Source: Nonomuraea rhodomycinica (lineage in GTDB: Bacteria > Actinomycetota > Actinomycetes > Streptosporangiales > Streptosporangiaceae). Taken from it: a stretch of 64,000 nucleotides of DNA. The notes beneath the pieces were generated by a model. That model was not told the origin of the DNA, made no database searches, and saw nothing but the letters and a program-made list of their open reading frames with translations. Made by a program: the position numbers and the translations under genes. This document shows positions 8,398 to 16,793 of the stretch, piece by piece (the stretch's first letter is position 1; each line of letters opens with the position of its first letter). Location: assembly GCF_013363995.1 (NCBI RefSeq), contig NZ_JABWGO010000002.1, positions 868,001 to 932,000 on the forward strand. Direction: 5' to 3'.

Positions 8398-9318
8398 CTA
8401 CCCCTTCTCAGCTCCCGCCGTGAGACCCTCGGTGAGCAGGCGCTCACTGGCGAAGAACACGATCACGATGGGCAGCGTCAGGACCACCGACCCGGCCATG
8501 AGCACCGTGGTCGGGATCTCGATGCTGCCCGCGAGCTGGGAGAGTCCCAGGGAGACCGTCCAGCTCTCCCGCCTCTCGACGAGGAAGAGCAGGGCGAACA
8601 GGAACTCGTTCCAGGCGATCATGAACACGTAGAGGCCGGTCGCCATGAGCGCGGGTTTCGACAGCGGCAGCACGACCCGCCAGATGGTCGACAGGCGCGT
8701 GCAGCCGTCGATGGCGGCCGCCTCCTCCACGCTACGCGGCACGGTCTCGAAGTAGTTGCGGAGCATGTATACCGTGACCGGCACGGTCTGCGCGATGTAA
8801 ACGAGGATGAGCCCGAACAGCGACCCGCGCAGCCCCATCATCGTGAACAGCACGAAGAGCGGGATGGCCAGCACGATCGCCGGGAAGAGGTAGACGGCCA
8901 GGAACAGGAAGTGGACCTGCCGGTGCCCGAAGAAGCGCAGCCGGGCCACCGCGTACGCGCCGGGGATGGAGATCAGCAGCGTCACCGCCACGGACGCCAC
9001 GGCCACGATCGCGCTGTTGCGCATGAACGTCAGGAATCCCTGCCGGGTCAGCACGTCGGCGTAGGTGTCGAGGGTGAGCCGGCGCGGCCACAGGGAGCCG
9101 GGGTCGAGGATGAGCTCCTGGATGTCGCGCACCGACAGCATGACCATGTAGAGGAACGGGAACGCGGTGACGGCGACGAACACGGCGATCACCAGCGGCT
9201 TGAGCACGCGCAGCGCGGCCCGCTCCACCCGGTCCCTGCTCATCGGCCGCCCGCGGCGCGCGCTCGCGGGCCGCTCGCCCCCGCCAGCGGCCAGCGCCGG
9301 CTCAGCGGTTCTGCTCAC
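8398..9318 (-). CDS. Carbohydrate ABC transporter permease, MalG type
   Basis: A 306-residue inner-membrane permease with six predicted helices after a ~35-residue basic N-terminus. The cytoplasmic EAA loop that docks the ATPase is EEAAAIDGCTRLSTIWRVVLP near residue 200. It overlaps the preceding permease gene by 17 bp, which implies coupled translation. No ATP-binding subunit lies in the operon, so the importer probably uses a shared MsiK-like ATPase elsewhere, as is common in actinomycetes. Confidence 0.92.
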   Translation of the reverse strand: MSRTAEPALAAGGGERPASARRGRPMSRDRVERAALRVLKPLVIAVFVAVTAFPFLYMVMLSVRDIQELILDPGSLWPRRLTLDTYADVLTRQGFLTFMRNSAIVAVASVAVTLLISIPGAYAVARLRFFGHRQVHFLFLAVYLFPAIVLAIPLFVLFTMMGLRGSLFGLILVYIAQTVPVTVYMLRNYFETVPRSVEEAAAIDGCTRLSTIWRVVLPLSKPALMATGLYVFMIAWNEFLFALLFLVERRESWTVSLGLSQLAGSIEIPTTVLMAGSVVLTLPIVIVFFASERLLTEGLTAGAEKG

Positions 9319-10213
9319 GTTCGCCTCCCGCGAAGAACCTGAGGTAGAGGGCCAGGAAGACGACCAGCACGACGGCGAGGACGATCGCCTGCGCCGCCGC
9401 GGCGCCGATGTCGTCGCGCGAGGTCAGGAAGTTGTAGACGCGCACGCTGACCACCTCGGTCCCGGCCCCGCCGCCGGTCAGCAGGTACACGTCGTCGAAC
9501 TTGGTGAAGGTGAACACGAAGCGCAGCACGGCCAGCAGCGCGACGATCCGCCAGAGCTGCGGCATGATCACGTACCGGAAGCGCTGGGTGGGCGTCGCCC
9601 CGTCCACCACGGCCGCCTCCTCCAGGTCGGCGGGCAGCGCCTGGAGCCGGGCCAGGATGAACAGGAACGCGAACGGGAAGTACCGCCACGCCTCGAACGC
9701 GATGACCGTCAGCAGCGCCACCGGCACCTCCACCCCGAGGAAGGTGCCCTTGGCCTGGCTGAGGAAGGCGATCGGCTGGCTGAGCCAGGTGTTCACGATG
9801 CCGTACTGGGGGTTCAGCATCGTCTCCCACAGGAAGGCGACGGCCACGACCGGCGCCACGTACGGGATGAGGATGGAGGCCCGCACCAGCGTGCGCCCCT
9901 TGAAGCGGTCACGCAGCGCCAGCGCGGCGACCAGCCCGACCGCGATGGACAGCGCGGTGCCGGCCACGGTGTAGACGAGCGTGTTGACCAGCGCCGGCCA
10001 GAAGCCCGGCTCGGAGAGCACGTACCGGAAGTTCTCCAGCGTGTAGCCGCCGAACAGGCCCTTGCTGCGGATGTTGATGAGCCGCACGTCCTGGAAGGCC
10101 AGCATGACGGCCCACAGGAGCGGCAGGACGACCACGACCAGGGTGATGACCAGGGTGGGCGAGATCAGCGCCAGCCCGGCCCGCCCCTCCTGCTTCTGTA
10201 GGGTCAGGCTCAC
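9302..10213 (-). CDS. Carbohydrate ABC transporter permease, MalF type
   Basis: A 303-residue membrane permease with six helices. The EAA motif is EEAAVVDGATPTQRFRYVIMP near residue 208. It overlaps the binding-protein stop by 4 bp (ATGA) and the next permease by 17 bp. It forms the heterodimeric channel with the 8398-9318 product. The substrate is set by the adjacent lipoprotein. Confidence 0.92.
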   Translation of the reverse strand: MSLTLQKQEGRAGLALISPTLVITLVVVVLPLLWAVMLAFQDVRLINIRSKGLFGGYTLENFRYVLSEPGFWPALVNTLVYTVAGTALSIAVGLVAALALRDRFKGRTLVRASILIPYVAPVVAVAFLWETMLNPQYGIVNTWLSQPIAFLSQAKGTFLGVEVPVALLTVIAFEAWRYFPFAFLFILARLQALPADLEEAAVVDGATPTQRFRYVIMPQLWRIVALLAVLRFVFTFTKFDDVYLLTGGGAGTEVVSVRVYNFLTSRDDIGAAAAQAIVLAVVLVVFLALYLRFFAGGEREQNR

Positions 10214-11574
10214 TGGCGGATCCCGCGCTTGATGGTCTCGACGTCCTTCTTGGCCTGGGCGGCGGCCTGCTCGGGCGTCAGTGAGCCGTCCACGACCTGG
10301 CTGAGCGCCTTCGGCACCGGCAGCTCACCCATCGTGGCGCCCACCAGCTTGCCCTGGCCCTGCGTGATGCCCCAGCGGGCGAAGCTGTCGGGGCCGGCGC
10401 GCAGCGCGTCCAGGACGGACGCCGGGTAGACGTCGGCCAGCGGCTTCTTGGTGTCGACGCCGGCGGGCAGCTTGTTCCAGGCGGCGGCGTAGCTCTTGCG
10501 GGTGGGGAACTTGCCCTCGGGCGCCATCCCGATCCACCGCTCGTAGCCCTCGTTCATGGCGTACGCGACGAACTTGGCGGCCGAGTCCTTGGCCGCGTCG
10601 CGGGTGACCACCCACGAGACGATCTCCCCGTACTGCGCGGGAGCGCTGCCGTCCGGGCCCTTCAACGCCGTGACGACGCCCGTGTTCTTCGCCAGCCACC
10701 CCGGGTCGTCCTTGCACTGCGGGCAGCTCGGCAGCGCGTCCTTGCGCAGCCCCGCCAGCTCGTCGAGGATGAACGACGACCAGATGACCATGGCGGCCTT
10801 GCCGGAGAAGTAGGTGGCGCGGGTCGAGTCGACGTCCTGCTTGCCCTTGACCGAGTAGTTCCTGACCAGCCCGGCGTAGAAGCCGAACGCCTTCACGCAC
10901 TGCGGCGAGTCGAGCGTGACGTTGCCGGAGGCGTCCACGAGCTGGCAGCCGTTGGCCAGGGCCACGTGCTCGAAGCTCTGGGCGGTGAAGGAGTCCTTGG
11001 GCGCGATGGCCAGCGTGATGCCGGCGACGCCGCCGGTGTTGAGCTTGCGCGCCGCCGCCTCCAGCGCCTCGTACGTGTCGGGCGGCGCCAGGCCCGCCTT
11101 GTCGAACAGGTCCTTGCGGTAGAGGACGAGCTGGGCCCAGCCGTCGCTGGGCACGGCCAGCAGCTTCCCGCCCGAGCTGTCGAGGTCGAGCGCGCGCCGC
11201 GAGAACGAGTCGCGGCCGAGCTGGTCGACGACCTTGGCCGGGGTCTCGGTGTCGAGCAGGTCGTCGGCCTCCAGCTCGCGCACCGACGACAGCGGGAGGG
11301 CCCCGATGACGTCGGGCAGCTTGCCGGCGGCCGCGGCCGAGGTGACGATCTGGCTGAACTGGTCCTCGGCCACTCCGACCAGCTTCACCTTGATCCCGGT
11401 CTTCTTGGTGAAGTCGGCGGCGATCCGCTGCTGCACGGCCATCCGGTCGGGGAGGTTCTCCTCGGTCCAGACGGTGATCTCGTTGGCCGCCCTCTCGTTC
11501 CCGCCGCCGCACGCGGTCAGCGTGGCCGCGGCCATCAGGGTGACACAGAGGACGGCGGTGGTGCTTTTCGGCAT
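10210..11574 (-). CDS. ABC transporter sugar-binding lipoprotein
   Basis: A 454-residue extracellular solute-binding protein of family 1. The start chosen is the ATG of MPKSTTAV, because GAGGAG lies 9 nt before it and it opens directly into a lipoprotein signal peptide. The lipobox is LTAC, with the Cys about 21 residues in. An earlier in-frame start would add 11 residues and spoil the signal. The mature protein begins GGGNERAANEITVW and should be lipid-anchored outside the membrane. Four further Cys (NGCQL/SPQC and SCPQC) may form disulfides. The neighbouring GH63-like hydrolase and GpgS suggest a glycosyl-glycerate or other glucoside as ligand, which is inference. Confidence 0.9.
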   Translation of the reverse strand: MPKSTTAVLCVTLMAAATLTACGGGNERAANEITVWTEENLPDRMAVQQRIAADFTKKTGIKVKLVGVAEDQFSQIVTSAAAAGKLPDVIGALPLSSVRELEADDLLDTETPAKVVDQLGRDSFSRRALDLDSSGGKLLAVPSDGWAQLVLYRKDLFDKAGLAPPDTYEALEAAARKLNTGGVAGITLAIAPKDSFTAQSFEHVALANGCQLVDASGNVTLDSPQCVKAFGFYAGLVRNYSVKGKQDVDSTRATYFSGKAAMVIWSSFILDELAGLRKDALPSCPQCKDDPGWLAKNTGVVTALKGPDGSAPAQYGEIVSWVVTRDAAKDSAAKFVAYAMNEGYERWIGMAPEGKFPTRKSYAAAWNKLPAGVDTKKPLADVYPASVLDALRAGPDSFARWGITQGQGKLVGATMGELPVPKALSQVVDGSLTPEQAAAQAKKDVETIKRGIRQ

Positions 11575-11607
11575 GGCGCGCTCCTCGTTCACGGGGATAT
11601 GCCGCAC

Positions 11608-12495
11608 TTACCCCCGCACAAGGTGACGCAACGTTCCGTACGCGATACCGAGACCGCTCTGTACCCTCTCCGTGCCGCCGGTCCACTCCGGGTCCTCGTG
11701 CTCGACCGAGACCACCCCGTCGTAGCCGCCCCGGCGCAGCGCGCCGACCACCTCGCCCCACTGGATCTGCCCCAGCCCCGGCACCCGGAAGCGGTACCAG
11801 CCCTTCTCGCCGCTGATCGGGCCGTAGAAGCCGAAGCGGTTGATGGTGCCCGGCAGCAGCTCGACGTCCTTGGCCTGCACGTGCGCGATCTGCGACATGT
11901 ACGGCATGGCCGCGGCGACCGGATCGATGCCGAGCGCCACCAGGTGCGAGGGGTCGTAGTTGAGCCGCAGCCCGAGCGTGAACATCCACTCCCACAGCTC
12001 GGGGGAGTAGGCCAGGTTGCCCGGGTAGCCGTCGGGGTGCCAGCTCTTCATCAGGCAGTTCTCGATGACCAGGTCCACGCCGTGGTCGCGGGCGTAGGCG
12101 ACGAGGGGGCGGAAGACGCCCTCGGCGCGTTCGAGGTTGTCGCGGACCGACAGGCCGGGGTCGCGGCCGACGAACGTGCCGACCGTGGGGCAGCCGAGCG
12201 CCGCGGCGGCGTCCACGCACCGGCGCACGTGCGCGTTCACCTCCGCCCCTGCGCGAGGGTGCAGATTGTTCTCGTAATAGGCGATCGAGGAAAGGGTGAG
12301 TCCGGTCTCTGCGAAGATTCGCCCGACCCGCTCGCATTCGGCGCCGTCGAAACGGTCCACTCTGATGTGATTTCGGGTATCCGTCGACGGCCATCCGGCG
12401 ACTTCGAGCGCCTCGTAACCCTGCTCGACGGCCCACCGGGCGACATCCACGAGATCGAGCTCGGGAAGACAGGCGGTCAGGAAACCCAATTTCAT
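11608..12495 (-). CDS. Sugar phosphate isomerase/epimerase-like TIM-barrel protein
   Basis: A 295-residue xylose-isomerase-like barrel. Probable metal ligands are the Glu of LVIENC, the Asp of NYDPSH and the Glu of SVEHE, in the order seen in this superfamily. Members include ketose 3-epimerases, hydroxypyruvate isomerase and enzymes acting on 3-keto sugars. GGAGG lies 5 nt before the ATG. It is the first gene of the five-gene operon with the ABC importer and ROK regulator, and diverges from a second set that also contains an epimerase. Exact reaction unknown. Confidence 0.8.
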   Translation of the reverse strand: MKLGFLTACLPELDLVDVARWAVEQGYEALEVAGWPSTDTRNHIRVDRFDGAECERVGRIFAETGLTLSSIAYYENNLHPRAGAEVNAHVRRCVDAAAALGCPTVGTFVGRDPGLSVRDNLERAEGVFRPLVAYARDHGVDLVIENCLMKSWHPDGYPGNLAYSPELWEWMFTLGLRLNYDPSHLVALGIDPVAAAMPYMSQIAHVQAKDVELLPGTINRFGFYGPISGEKGWYRFRVPGLGQIQWGEVVGALRRGGYDGVVSVEHEDPEWTGGTERVQSGLGIAYGTLRHLVRG

Positions 12496-12608
12496 TCTTA
12501 CCTCCGCACGAAGTCCTAGACTTTAGAGTGCTATCCACTCAACTATGGTCTGCATGTTCGTACTAAATCCTTGACTTTCGTTTGATCAATAATCGTAAGC
12601 GTGGGGGA
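12496..12608. promoter_or_regulatory. Divergent promoter region with GAGTG-N5-CACTC inverted repeat
   Basis: An AT-richer 113-bp region separates the importer operon from the MDR operon. It holds the inverted repeat GAGTG (12526-12530) / CACTC (12536-12540). On the minus strand, TTGAGT overlapping it is 18 bp from TAGGAC, a possible -35/-10 pair for the epimerase operon. It is a natural candidate for the ROK operator, as it could govern both directions. Confidence 0.45.
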
Positions 12609-13637
12609 ATGCGCGTCATCACGTTTGAAGGGCCGGGCCGTGTCCTTGTCGGCTCCGAGCCGCCCGCCGCTCTGGAACCCGGTTCCATCCGGGTCCGCAC
12701 GCTCTACTCCGGGGTTTCGGCCGGTACCGAACTCACCGCCTACCGCGGTACCAACCCGTACCTCACCCGCCGCTGGGACGTCGAGCGGCGGCTCTTCGTC
12801 GACGGCCGCACGCACGCCTACCCCCTCACGGGCTGGGGTTACCAGGAGGTCGGCGAGGTCGTCGAGGCCGCGCCCGACGTCAGCGACCCGCCCGTGGGCA
12901 GCCTCGTGTGGGGCATCTGGGGCCACCGGGCCGAGGCCGTCGTGCCCGCCGAGCGGCTGGCCGGCCACGTGCTGCCGCCCTCGGCCGACCCGCTGACCGG
13001 CGTGTTCGCCCGCGTCGGCGCCATCGCGCTCAACGCCGTCCACGCCGCCGACGTCCACCTCGGCGACCAGCTCGCCGTCTTCGGGCAGGGCGTCATCGGC
13101 CTGCTCGCCACCCGGCTGGCCGTGCTCAGCGGCGCCCGGGTCGTCGCGGCCGACGCCATCCCCGCCCGGCTGGAGCTGGCCCGCGCCTTCGGCGCCGTCG
13201 AGGCCTTCGACGTGCGCGCCGGCTCGGTCGCCGAGCTGATCCGCAAGCGCGTCGACGGCGCCGACGCCGCAATCGAGCTGAGCGGCAGCCACCTGGGCCT
13301 GCACGAGGCCATCCGGACCGTGCGCAGGGGCGGCCGGGTCGTCGCCGCCGGCTTCTACCAGGGCGACGCGACCGGCCTGCGGCTCGGCGAGGAGTTCCAC
13401 CACAACCAGGTGCAGCTCGTCGCCTCGCAGATCGGCGGTGTCGCCTCCTGGCTGGCGCACCGCTGGGACGTCGAGCGGCTGCAGCGCACGTTCATGGAGC
13501 TCGTCCATCGGGCCGAGGTGGGTGTGCTCGGCCTGGTCAGCCACGTCGTCCCGGCACGCGACGCCGCCGCGGCCTACGAGCTGCTCGACCACCGGCCGGC
13601 GGACGTCCTCCAGCTCGTCTTCCGATTCGAGGAGTGA
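12609..13637 (+). CDS. Zinc-less MDR dehydrogenase (paralog of 15612-16793)
   Basis: A 342-residue MDR-fold oxidoreductase. The usual CGTD and GHE zinc sites are absent: SGVSAGTELTAYRGTNPYL replaces the first and GYQEVGEV the second, so it probably works without catalytic zinc. The Rossmann segment is AVFGQGVIGLLATRLA. The C-terminal GEEFHHN block is shared with the second MDR gene in this locus. The ATG at 12609 is chosen because MRVITF is the natural N-terminus, though GGGGGA is very close to it. A TTG at 12582 is the alternative. Substrate is unknown, presumably a sugar or polyol from the imported compound. Confidence 0.8.
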   Translation: MRVITFEGPGRVLVGSEPPAALEPGSIRVRTLYSGVSAGTELTAYRGTNPYLTRRWDVERRLFVDGRTHAYPLTGWGYQEVGEVVEAAPDVSDPPVGSLVWGIWGHRAEAVVPAERLAGHVLPPSADPLTGVFARVGAIALNAVHAADVHLGDQLAVFGQGVIGLLATRLAVLSGARVVAADAIPARLELARAFGAVEAFDVRAGSVAELIRKRVDGADAAIELSGSHLGLHEAIRTVRRGGRVVAAGFYQGDATGLRLGEEFHHNQVQLVASQIGGVASWLAHRWDVERLQRTFMELVHRAEVGVLGLVSHVVPARDAAAAYELLDHRPADVLQLVFRFEE

Positions 13638-13641
13638 GACA

Positions 13642-14427
13642 GTGAAGCTTTCCGTCCAGGAGCAGCTTCTGCCCGGCCGCACCCTGCAGGAGAAGTTCGC
13701 CTTCGCGCTCGACGCCGGCTTCGACGCCATCGAGCTGCGCGGCAAGGGCGACTTCCACTTCGCCACCCGCCTCACCGAGCTCAAGCGGGCCCGCGCCGAC
13801 GGCGTCGTGATGCCGACCGTGTGCGTGGACATGCCGCACTTCATCGGCGACTTCGACCCGGCCCTGCGCAAGGACGCCATCCAGCAGCTGAGGTCCCAGC
13901 TCACCGTCATCGCCGAGCTGGGCGGCATCGGCGTGATGACCCCCGCCTCCTGGGGGCAGTTCTCACGGCGGCTGCCGCCCTTCGAGCCGCCCCGCGGGCC
14001 CGACGAGGACCGCGAGGTGCTGGCCGAGGCGCTGGCCACGCTGGGCGAGCACGCCCAGCGCAACGGTGTGCTCATCATGCTGGAGCCGCTCAACCGCTAC
14101 GAGAACCACATGGTGAACACGCTGGCCGAGGCGGTGTCGTACTGTTCGATGGACGCGATCCGGGTGGCAGGCGACACGTACCACATGAACATCGAGGAGG
14201 ACGACCCCTGCCGCTCGATCCTCGAAGCAGCCCCCTACCTCGCGCACATGCAGGTCTCCGAGTCCAACCGCAACCAGCCCGGCACCGGCCACCTGGACTG
14301 GGCGGCGCAGCTCGCCGCCCTGGACGCCGCCGGCTACGACGGCTACCTCGCGCTGGAATGCCGCCTTCGAGGCGAACCGGAGATCGTCCTTCCCCAGACC
14401 GCCTCCTTCATCAGGAAATTCCTATGA
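13642..14427 (+). CDS. Second sugar epimerase/isomerase-like TIM-barrel protein
   Basis: A 261-residue member of the xylose-isomerase-like superfamily. Likely metal ligands are the Glu of MLEPLNRYENH, the Asp of AGDTYHMN and the Glu of ALECRL. This set resembles D-psicose/tagatose 3-epimerases and hydroxypyruvate isomerases. The GTG start lies 7 nt after GAGGAG and just past the stop of the MDR gene, and the stop overlaps the next ATG, so MDR, epimerase and hydrolase form one transcript. It is only distantly similar to the epimerase at 11608-12495, so the two likely take different substrates or steps. Confidence 0.82.
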   Translation: MKLSVQEQLLPGRTLQEKFAFALDAGFDAIELRGKGDFHFATRLTELKRARADGVVMPTVCVDMPHFIGDFDPALRKDAIQQLRSQLTVIAELGGIGVMTPASWGQFSRRLPPFEPPRGPDEDREVLAEALATLGEHAQRNGVLIMLEPLNRYENHMVNTLAEAVSYCSMDAIRVAGDTYHMNIEEDDPCRSILEAAPYLAHMQVSESNRNQPGTGHLDWAAQLAALDAAGYDGYLALECRLRGEPEIVLPQTASFIRKFL

Positions 14428-15743
14428 TCCTCCGCGACGCCGTCCGCGTGCTCGTCGCCAACTGGGACGGCAGCTACACCGTCCCTTCCCGCACCCTCTA
14501 CCCCCACCAGTGGAGCTGGGACTCCGCCTTCATCGCGATCGGCAACGCCCGGTGGTCGCCGCGCCGGGCCAGGTCGGAGCTGCTGACGCTGTTCGGCGCG
14601 CAGTGGCGCGACGGCCGGGTGCCGCACATCGTGTTCAACCCGGCGGTGCCCGAGGGGGCCTACTTCCCCGGGCCGGAGTTCTGGCAGGTCAGCGCCCCGT
14701 CGGGGGTGCGGACCTCGGGGATCGTGCAGCCGCCCGTCCACGCGCTGGCCGCCTGGCGCGTCCACCTGGCCGAGCCCGACCCGGCCTTCCTGCGGCGGAT
14801 CTATCCGCGCCTGGTCGCCCAGCAGGAGTTCCTGCGCACGGCCAGGCGCTCGCCCGAGGGGCTGATCTCGATCGTGCACCCCTGGGAGTCGGGCATGGAC
14901 AACAGCCCCGCCTGGGACGTGCCGCTGGCCGTCGTCGAGCCCGAGCCGTCCGCGTTCGTGCGCCGCGACACGACCTACGTCAGCGTGGAGGAGCGGCCCA
15001 CCGACCGTGACTACGCGCGCTACACCTCGCTCGCCCGCGCCTACCGCGACACCGGCTACCGGCGCTCCGACGCCTTCCGGGTGGAGGATCCGCTGTTCAA
15101 CGCCGCGTACGGCGTGGCCGAGGTGGCGCTGGGGCGGATCGCGCGGGTGATCGGGCTCGACCCCGAGCCGCACGCCCGCGAGGCCGCGGCCGTCACCTCC
15201 GCGATGGCCGAGCACCTCTACGACGACGGCCTCTTCCACGCCCGGGACGTGCTCACCGGCTGCCTCGTGCGCTCCAACAGCGCCGCCGGGCTGACCCCGC
15301 TCATGCTGCCCGGCCTGCCGCGCGAGCTGGTCAACGAGCTGATCGGCACGGGCCTCGACCGGTTCGGGCTCAAGGACGGGATCGTGCCCAGCTTCGCCCC
15401 GGCCGCGCCCGAGTTCGACCCGGTGCGCTACTGGCGCGGCCCCGCCTGGATCAACCTCACCTGGCTGATCTGGCGGGGCCTGCGGCGGCGCCGGCCCGAC
15501 CTGGCCGCGCCGCTGGCCGAGGGCATGGTCAGGGCCGTCACCGCGTCCGGGTTCCGCGAGTACTTCGACCCGTTCACGCTGGAGGGCCACGGCTGTCACG
15601 ACTTCAGCTGGTCAGCCGCCCTCATCCTGGACGTCGCCGCGGAGGACGGCCTGGACGGAATGGCGCCGGCGGGCGGCCAGATCCGCGAGGAGGCGCGGCG
15701 CCTCGGCGAAGCCGGCGACATCGGTGACGAGGTGCTCGCGTAG
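14424..15743 (+). CDS. GH63-like glycoside hydrolase, probable glucosylglycerate/mannosylglycerate hydrolase
   Basis: A 439-residue (alpha/alpha)6-barrel hydrolase without a signal peptide, so cytoplasmic. Family landmarks are HQWSWDSAF near the N-terminus, HPWESGMDNSPAWD around 150-165, and YWRGPAWINLTWLI followed by FREYFDPFTLEG and DFSW. These supply the candidate acid and base (Asp in the WESGMDNSP block, Glu in the FTLEG region). Length and motifs match bacterial MgH/GgH enzymes that release glycerate from mannosyl- or glucosylglycerate. A gpgS-like gene 2 kb away supports glucosylglycerate. It overlaps the epimerase by 4 bp. Its last ~44 codons lie opposite the next MDR gene. Another alpha-glucoside is possible. 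Confidence 0.75.
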   Translation: MILRDAVRVLVANWDGSYTVPSRTLYPHQWSWDSAFIAIGNARWSPRRARSELLTLFGAQWRDGRVPHIVFNPAVPEGAYFPGPEFWQVSAPSGVRTSGIVQPPVHALAAWRVHLAEPDPAFLRRIYPRLVAQQEFLRTARRSPEGLISIVHPWESGMDNSPAWDVPLAVVEPEPSAFVRRDTTYVSVEERPTDRDYARYTSLARAYRDTGYRRSDAFRVEDPLFNAAYGVAEVALGRIARVIGLDPEPHAREAAAVTSAMAEHLYDDGLFHARDVLTGCLVRSNSAAGLTPLMLPGLPRELVNELIGTGLDRFGLKDGIVPSFAPAAPEFDPVRYWRGPAWINLTWLIWRGLRRRRPDLAAPLAEGMVRAVTASGFREYFDPFTLEGHGCHDFSWSAALILDVAAEDGLDGMAPAGGQIREEARRLGEAGDIGDEVLA

Positions 15744-16793
15744 CGCCGCGCCACGCCGTCCGAGCAGGGCGACCGTCTCGTACGACAGCCGCTCCCGGTC
15801 CCAGGCGTGGGCCAGCCCGCGCGGCACCCGGCCGATCTGCGCGCACCGCAGCGACAGCCCGTTGTGGTGGAACTCCTCGCCGAGCCGCACCTCCTCCGCC
15901 CCCCGGGTGTAGAAGGCGAGGTCCACGACCGTTCCCTGCGGGCGCAGCATCCGCAGGGCCAGCGCGAGCGCCCTGGCCTGCCCGCGGCACTGGAACACCA
16001 CGTCGGCGCCCCGGTCGTCGGGGCCGTGCCGCCAGCGGCGCTTCAGCTCCACCGCCGGGTCGCCGTCGCCATCGCCGTCGCTGTCGCCGGGGTCCACGGG
16101 CAGCGGGCGGGCGCCGAGCGCCTCGGCGACGCGCAGCCGCTCGGGCGTCTCGTCGGCCACCACGACCTCCGCCGCGCCGTGCTCCAGCGCGAACGCGGCC
16201 GTCAGCAGCCCCACCACGCCCGCCCCGACGACGGCCACGCGCCGCCCGCGCACGCCGTCCCCCAGGTCGCGCACGGCCGGTCCGTACAGGTCGGCGGCGG
16301 CGTGCAGCAGCCCGTTGGCGCAGATCGGCCCCATGTGGGCGACGTAGACGCCGAGCACGGGGTCGAGGCCGGCGGGCAGCTCCACGAAGCGGTCCGCCAG
16401 CGGGTCGGCCACGTAGCCGGTGCGGTGGCCGTAGGCCATGGCCACCAGCGCGCCTTCCCGCACGGCCCGCGTACGGGTCTCGGCCACCCGGCCGACCTGC
16501 ATGTAGCCGATGCCGCGTACGGGATAGGCGAGCGCCGGGGCGCCCGGCCGGAACAGGCCGAGCGCCCGGTCCCACGAGGCGGCCAGGTAGGGGTTGGTGC
16601 CCTTGACGTAGGTCAGCTCGGTGCCGGCGGAGATCCCGCTGTAGACGGTCTCCACCCGGAAGCCGCCCTCGGGCACGGCGGGCAACTCCTCCTCGACCAG
16701 GGTGACCTCGCCGGGCGCCGCGACGCAGAGCACGCGGCTGCGCGCCGTCGAGCGCGCCGGGGAGGGTGCCGCGTCCGTCACGGGGTCAGCCAT
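15612..16793 (-). CDS. Zinc-less MDR dehydrogenase (paralog of 12609-13637)
   Basis: A 393-residue relative of the MDR gene at 12609, longer at the N-terminus and with an acidic SDGDGDGD insert near the middle. Shared signatures are YSGISAGTELTYVKGTNPYL, YPVRGIGYMQVGRV and GEEFHHN. The zinc-ligand Cys and GHE are missing again. The Rossmann motif is VAVVGAGVVGLLTAAFA. It follows the Gfo/Idh/MocA gene with an 8-bp overlap, so the two are coupled. Its 3' end runs 132 bp into the convergent hydrolase gene. It probably catalyses an oxidation or reduction of a sugar-like intermediate. Confidence 0.8.
   Translation of the reverse strand: MADPVTDAAPSPARSTARSRVLCVAAPGEVTLVEEELPAVPEGGFRVETVYSGISAGTELTYVKGTNPYLAASWDRALGLFRPGAPALAYPVRGIGYMQVGRVAETRTRAVREGALVAMAYGHRTGYVADPLADRFVELPAGLDPVLGVYVAHMGPICANGLLHAAADLYGPAVRDLGDGVRGRRVAVVGAGVVGLLTAAFALEHGAAEVVVADETPERLRVAEALGARPLPVDPGDSDGDGDGDPAVELKRRWRHGPDDRGADVVFQCRGQARALALALRMLRPQGTVVDLAFYTRGAEEVRLGEEFHHNGLSLRCAQIGRVPRGLAHAWDRERLSYETVALLGRRGAALREHLVTDVAGFAEAPRLLADLAARRRHSVQAVLRGDVQDEGG

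Noticed and set aside
7255..9342. 695-codon plus-strand frame opposite the ROK and permease genes
   Set aside because: Shadow: it spans two well-defined minus-strand genes and contains no recognisable motif.
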